A stretch of 64,000 bases of DNA from Euphorbia lathyris. Lineage: Eukaryota; Streptophyta; Magnoliopsida; Malpighiales; Euphorbiaceae. Both the position numbers and the translations under genes were made by a program. Location: contig NC_088916.1 in NCBI RefSeq assembly GCF_963576675.1, positions 11,880,501 to 11,944,500 on the forward strand. The letters run 5' to 3'. This document shows positions 59,268 to 64,000 of the stretch, piece by piece (within the stretch, counting starts at the first letter, position 1; every line of letters begins with the position of its first letter). Under the pieces are notes generated by a model. The model saw only the letters and a list, made by a program, of their open reading frames with translations, was not told the origin of the DNA and did no database searches.

Positions 59268-59479
59268 CATGAGTCATCCATAAGGACTATTCACAATCAT
59301 GTATGGGAAGAGATACGGAACTTCAAAAAATGCCTTACAAAGATGTTTGCAAAGCAAGAGAAAGAATTAGTGTTTTTTTAAACAGTAATGGATTTGGAAA
59401 AACTACGTCACCATTGTTTAATAAAGTGTATTCTTTGCCACAAAAAATTGTTGGAGCAACCCCTCTCTATTTAAAAAAG
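59268..59479 (+). pseudogene. CWF19L2: CWF19L2 exon, right array unit 5
   Basis: Copy of 8559-8770, six-A version, with the downstream intron cut off near 59537. Confidence 0.82.
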
Positions 59480-60401
59480 GTATGATTTCTTCTTACGTAT
59501 TTTACTTTTTAATGCATTAATTCCACATTGTTAGTCTAGATAATAAAACTTTATTCTAATAAAAATGAAGCTCATGAACTTCAATCTAGTTCTCTCGGAC
59601 TCGTTATACAAAATCAGACCAAACTATTGACTATTTTTAACCGAACTCGTCAAATTTGGTCACACTTTCAATCTAATTCTGGATTTTTTCTCAAATATTC
59701 GGTACCAGTGGCGGAACTCCGGTAATTCTCCTTTTTACTCCTAATTTCTTGAGTATGCGACATACTAATAAAATGTTAAAGGTATAATGCACTTCCCAAA
59801 TTGACATACAATGACTTCTTCATCAATTCTTAATAGCGTTAGGAACCCAATAGAAGTTTTTTCAATCCTTACATCCTTTGCCAACCATTTCGATTAGATT
59901 TCATAACTCACATAACATATGAACATAACTGTTTAAATTAATTTAGTATATGGGGGAACTATAGTATTAATTTAATGAATTTAAACTTTATGCTTGAATT
60001 GAGTAGTGTAAATATTTCATTTTAATCTGTTTTTTTCTCTCGATCGATTATTACTTAAGTTTGGTGATTAGCCTCGATCCAAGTTTATACCCAATAGTAT
60101 GATGCTTGTGATCTTTATTCAAGTAACTATGTAATCTTCAAGTAACTTAAAACCTACAATATTAAATTTAAACTTTAGTATGAAATATCAATTGGCTTTG
60201 ACACATCTCTGACTTGATGCACTTAACATACATGATAACTTTTAGATGTGATTTTTATGATTGAGTTGTTGAACAAAATGAGATGGACTAAATGGATGAT
60301 TTAAACTCACCCTCACCCTTACCATGTATATATATACACACACTTAAACATTGATTCAAAAAGTATCTCAAACTTAATATAATCAAGAAATTTGGCAGTA
60401 A

Positions 60402-60859
60402 ATGTTCTCGATTTTTATCGCATCAACGATATCGCTAATGGTCCTTTTGATCGAAAATTCGTCTAAGTTTTTTGATGCACTTCCTCAATATTTTCTCGAA
60501 GCAATTTCTTCAAATGGATTACACATTCCGGTCCAGACACCTGGTGGATTCTTTTCCCTTGTACTTCTCAAGAAGACTAATGGTGTTTCAAGATATTGCA
60601 TCGCTAAGAAACTTGGGATGAGGTTCTTCATGGAGCTCAATTTAAAAAAGGCCAGCAAATTGAATGTTTGGCAGCATTTGATGGTGTAGCGATATCCTTA
60701 ATCATGCAAGAGGTAATTAGTTACATTATTAATTATTCAGTTTCCATTTTACTTGTTTACATGTATTTTATTTGTTATTTGTTCGTTTTTAATAAATAGG
60801 TTTAGGTGGGAGGTCGATGTGGAGGCCAAGGTGGATCGACCTCTGGAGATGAAGGTCGA
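60402..60859 (+). pseudogene. Unrecognised gene fragment, inverted copy, right duplicate
   Basis: Copy of 9693-10150, with the same splice-like borders and frame break. Confidence 0.5.
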
Positions 60860-61607
60860 TATTCGATATAATATATTATCTTTTAGGATTTGTGTAACTT
60901 CAAAGGTTTTATGTAAAACTCATTTTTTTTGCAAAGTTATTGATTTTATTTTGTAAAAGTGAAACTTTACATAAATTTAGTCCAACTTTATGTAAATTAA
61001 ATATTTACATAAAATTTCAAAGGTTTTACGTAAAATTCTGTGTTTCATAAAGTTTGTGGATTTGTTCTAATAAATAACAAGTTTGCGTAAATTTAGTCAA
61101 ACTTTACATAAATTATATCTAAAAATAGAGGGTTTATATAAAGTTCAAAGGTTTTACGTAAAACTTGTTTGACTGATTTATCTTGATTTGATTGATGTTA
61201 TTAACTTTATTTGAGTAACAACCTAATCATTCTAAACCAACTAATAACGACTAAATCAACCATCAACATCAATTAATTACGCTCATAAAGTAATACTTCA
61301 ATCAATTCAATCGTTGAATACTCTATACATGTTATAGGGTTGGGCACAGATCCTAGAGATACTAGATTGTATCGAATAGTTGAGGAAAAAATCCAGAATT
61401 GGATTGAGAGTTTGAGACAATTTGGCCAGTTCGGTTAAAAAAAGTCAGCAGTTTGGTCAGATTTTGTATTCTTTTCCTCGGATATTCGATCTAATATAAT
61501 ATCTTTAGGATCCACGCCTAGTCTTAATAGGTTAGACTCATGAATTATGAGTTGTTGAAATAAATAAAAATGAAGCTCAGGCAACTTCAATCTAGTTCTC
61601 TCGGACT

Positions 61608-62083
61608 CGTTATACACATCGACCTCCATCTCCAGAGGCCGATCCACCTCGACCTCCACCTCGACCTCCACCTCCCACCTAAACCTATTTATTAAAAACG
61701 AACAAATAACAAATAAAATATATGTAAACAAGTAAATGGAAACTGAATAATTAATAACGTAACTAATTACCTCTTGCATGATTAAGGATAACGCTACACC
61801 ATCAAATGATGCCCAACATTCAATTTGCATGCCTTTTTTTAAATTGAGCTCCATGAAGAACCTCATCCCAAGTTTTTTTAACGATGCAATATCTTGAAAC
61901 ACCATCAGTCTTCTTGAGAAGTACAAGGGAAAAGAATCCACCAGGTGTCTGGATCGGAATGTGTAATTTATTTGAAGAAATTGCTTCGAGAAAATATTGA
62001 GGAAGTGCATCAAAAAACTTAGACGAATTTTCGATCAAAAGGACCATTAGCGACATCGTTGATGCGATAAAAATCGAGAACAT
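61608..62083 (-). pseudogene. Unrecognised gene fragment, direct copy 1, right duplicate
   Basis: Copy of 10899-11374, including the long purine-rich tract. Confidence 0.5.
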
Positions 62084-62878
62084 TTACTGCCAAATTTCTT
62101 GATTATATTAAGTTTGATATACTTTTTGAATCAATGTTTAAGTGTGTATATATATAAAGGGAAGGGTGAAGGTGAGTTTAAATCATCCATTTAGTCCATC
62201 TCATTTTTGCAAAGTTATTGATTTTGTTTTGGAAAAGTAAAAATTTACAGAAATTTAGTCAAACTTTATGTAAATTAAATATTTACATAAAAGTTCAAAG
62301 GTTTTACGTAAAATTCTATGTTTCACAAAGTTTGAGTATTTGTTCTAATAAAATAACAACTTTGCGTAAATTTAGTCAAACTTTACATAAATTATGGCTA
62401 AAAATAGAGGGTTTATATAAAGTTCAAAGGTTTTACATAAAACTTGTTTGATTGATGTATCTTGATTTGATTGATGTTATTAACTTTATTTAAGTAACAA
62501 CCCAATCATTCTAAACCAACTAATAACGACTAAATCAACCATCAACATCAATTAATTAAGCTCATAAAGTAATACTTCAATCAATTCAATCATTGAATAC
62601 TCTATACATGTTATAGGGTTGGGCACATATACTAGATTGTACCAAATAGTTGAGGAAAAAATCCAGAATTGGATTGAGAGTTTGAGCCAAATTGACCAGT
62701 TCGGTCAAAAAAAGTCAGCAGTTTGGTCAGATTTTGTATTCTTTTCCTCGGATATTCGATCTAATATAATATCTTAAGGATCCACGCCTAGTCTTAACAG
62801 GTTAGACTCATGAATTATGAGTTGTTGAAATAAATAAAAATGAAGCTCAGGCAATTTCAATCTAGTTCTCTCGGACTC

Positions 62879-63335
62879 GTTATACACCTCGACCTCCATC
62901 TCCAGAGGCCGATCCACCTCGACCTCCCGCCTAAACATATTTATTAAAAACGAACAAATAACAAATAAAATATATGTAAACAAGTAAGTGGAAACTGAAT
63001 AATTAATAACGTAACTAATTACCTCTTGCATGATTAAGGATAGCGCTACACCATCAAATTCTGCCCAACATTCAATTTGCAGGCCTTTTTTTAAATTGAG
63101 CTCCATGAAGAACCTCATCCTAAGTTTTTTTAACGATGCAATATCTTGAAATACCATCAGTCTTCTTGAAAAGTACAAGGGAAAAGAATCCACCAGGTGT
63201 CTGGATCGGAATGTGTAATCCATTTGAAGAAATTGCTTCGAGAAAATATTGAGGAAGTGCATCAAAAAACTTAGACGAATTTTCGATCAAAAGGACCATT
63301 AGCGACATCGTTGATGCGATAAAAATCGAGACCAT
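62879..63335 (-). pseudogene. Unrecognised gene fragment, direct copy 2, right duplicate
   Basis: Copy of 12170-12626. Confidence 0.5.
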
Positions 63336-64000
63336 TTACTGCCAAATTTCTTGATTATATTAAGTTTGATATACTTTTTGAATCAATGTTTAAGTGTGTA
63401 TATATATATAGGGTAAAGGTGAGGGTGAGTTTAAATCATCCATTTAGTCCATCTCATTTTGTTCAACAACTCAATTATAAAAATAACATCTAAAAGTTAT
63501 CATGTATGTTAAGTGCATCAAGTCAGCGATAAAGTTTATATTTAATATTGTAGGTTTTAAGTTACTTGAAGATTACATAGTTACTTGAATAAAGATCACG
63601 AGTACCATATTAATGGGTATAAACTTGGATCGAGGCTCATCACCGAACTTAAGTAATAATCGATCAAGAGAAAAAACAGATTAAAATGAAATATTTACAC
63701 TCTTCAATTCAAGCATAAAGTTTAAATTCATTAAATTAATACTATAGTTCCTCTGTATACTAAATTAATTTAAACAGTTATGTTCATATGCTATGCGAGT
63801 TATGAAATCTAATCGAAACGGTTGGCCAATGACGTAATGATTGAAGAAACTTCTATTGGGTTCCTAACGCTGTTAAGAATTGATAAAGAAGTCATTGTAT
63901 GTCAATATGGGAAGTGCATTATACCTTTAACATTTTATTAGTATGCCACAAACTCAAGAAATTAGGATGAGTAAAAAGGAGAATTACCGGAGTTCCGCCA

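Larger units (their letters stand above)
50710..64000. repeat. Right copy of the 13.3-kb duplication
   Basis: Matches 1-13291 at a constant offset of 50,709. Here the left border region is visible: the founder CWF19L2 locus (47684-50672) leads straight into it. The window ends inside it. At 53582 and 63966 it carries the base shared with the other array units, so those changes occurred in the left copy. Confidence 0.97.

Overview
The window is nuclear DNA of a plant, most likely a core eudicot. It is AT-rich and has introns with GT/AG borders. It carries Ty3/gypsy, Ty1/copia, LINE, SINE and MITE-type elements. It also holds relics of TIR-type NLR genes, a class monocots lack, and three kiwellin genes. 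I cannot name the species. No prokaryotic, viral-particle or CRISPR features are present.

Layout. (1) 1-8828: a tandem array of about 1,955-bp units. Each unit joins an LTR-like fragment to the last introns and exons of a CWF19-like protein 2 (CwfJ/CWF19L2) gene, all frameshifted. (2) 8829-18044: a second array of about 1.9-kb units carrying a broken, unrecognised gene fragment, one copy inverted relative to the rest. (3) 18045-27205: a Tat-lineage Ty3/gypsy element on the minus strand, with its 3' LTR, an antisense four-exon gene, and a gag-pol frame broken by four nonsense codons; its 5' end is missing. (4) 27206-42060: three repeats of a cassette made of an NLR (TNL) 3' remnant plus an intact kiwellin gene. 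A truncated Ty1/copia element lies between cassettes 1 and 2. It carries a hAT-like element, which in turn carries a SINE. A 5'-truncated LINE lies between cassettes 2 and 3. (5) 42061-47680: a patchwork of CACTA-like ends, a long LTR-like block, a Mutator-type MITE, a Harbinger-type MITE and a SINE piece. (6) 47684-50672: upstream CWF19L2 exons in order, split by an LTR-like insertion; this looks like the founder of array 1. (7) 50710-64000: a near-identical second copy of 1-13291, offset by exactly 50,709 bp.

The only genes that look able to make a normal host protein are the three kiwellin genes (183 aa, secreted, defence or ripening related). The antisense gene in the gypsy element also has an open spliced frame of about 688 codons. 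Kiwellin copies 2 and 3 keep a conserved promoter region. Copy 1 has lost it, and copia pol sequence in the same orientation now lies about 11 bp upstream of its start codon.

The strongest signals for follow-up are the 50.7-kb-spaced duplication (real tandem duplication or assembly error), the CWF19L2/LTR array with shared breakpoints, the antisense gene, and the kiwellin-copia fusion. I did not find a clearly new biological system.
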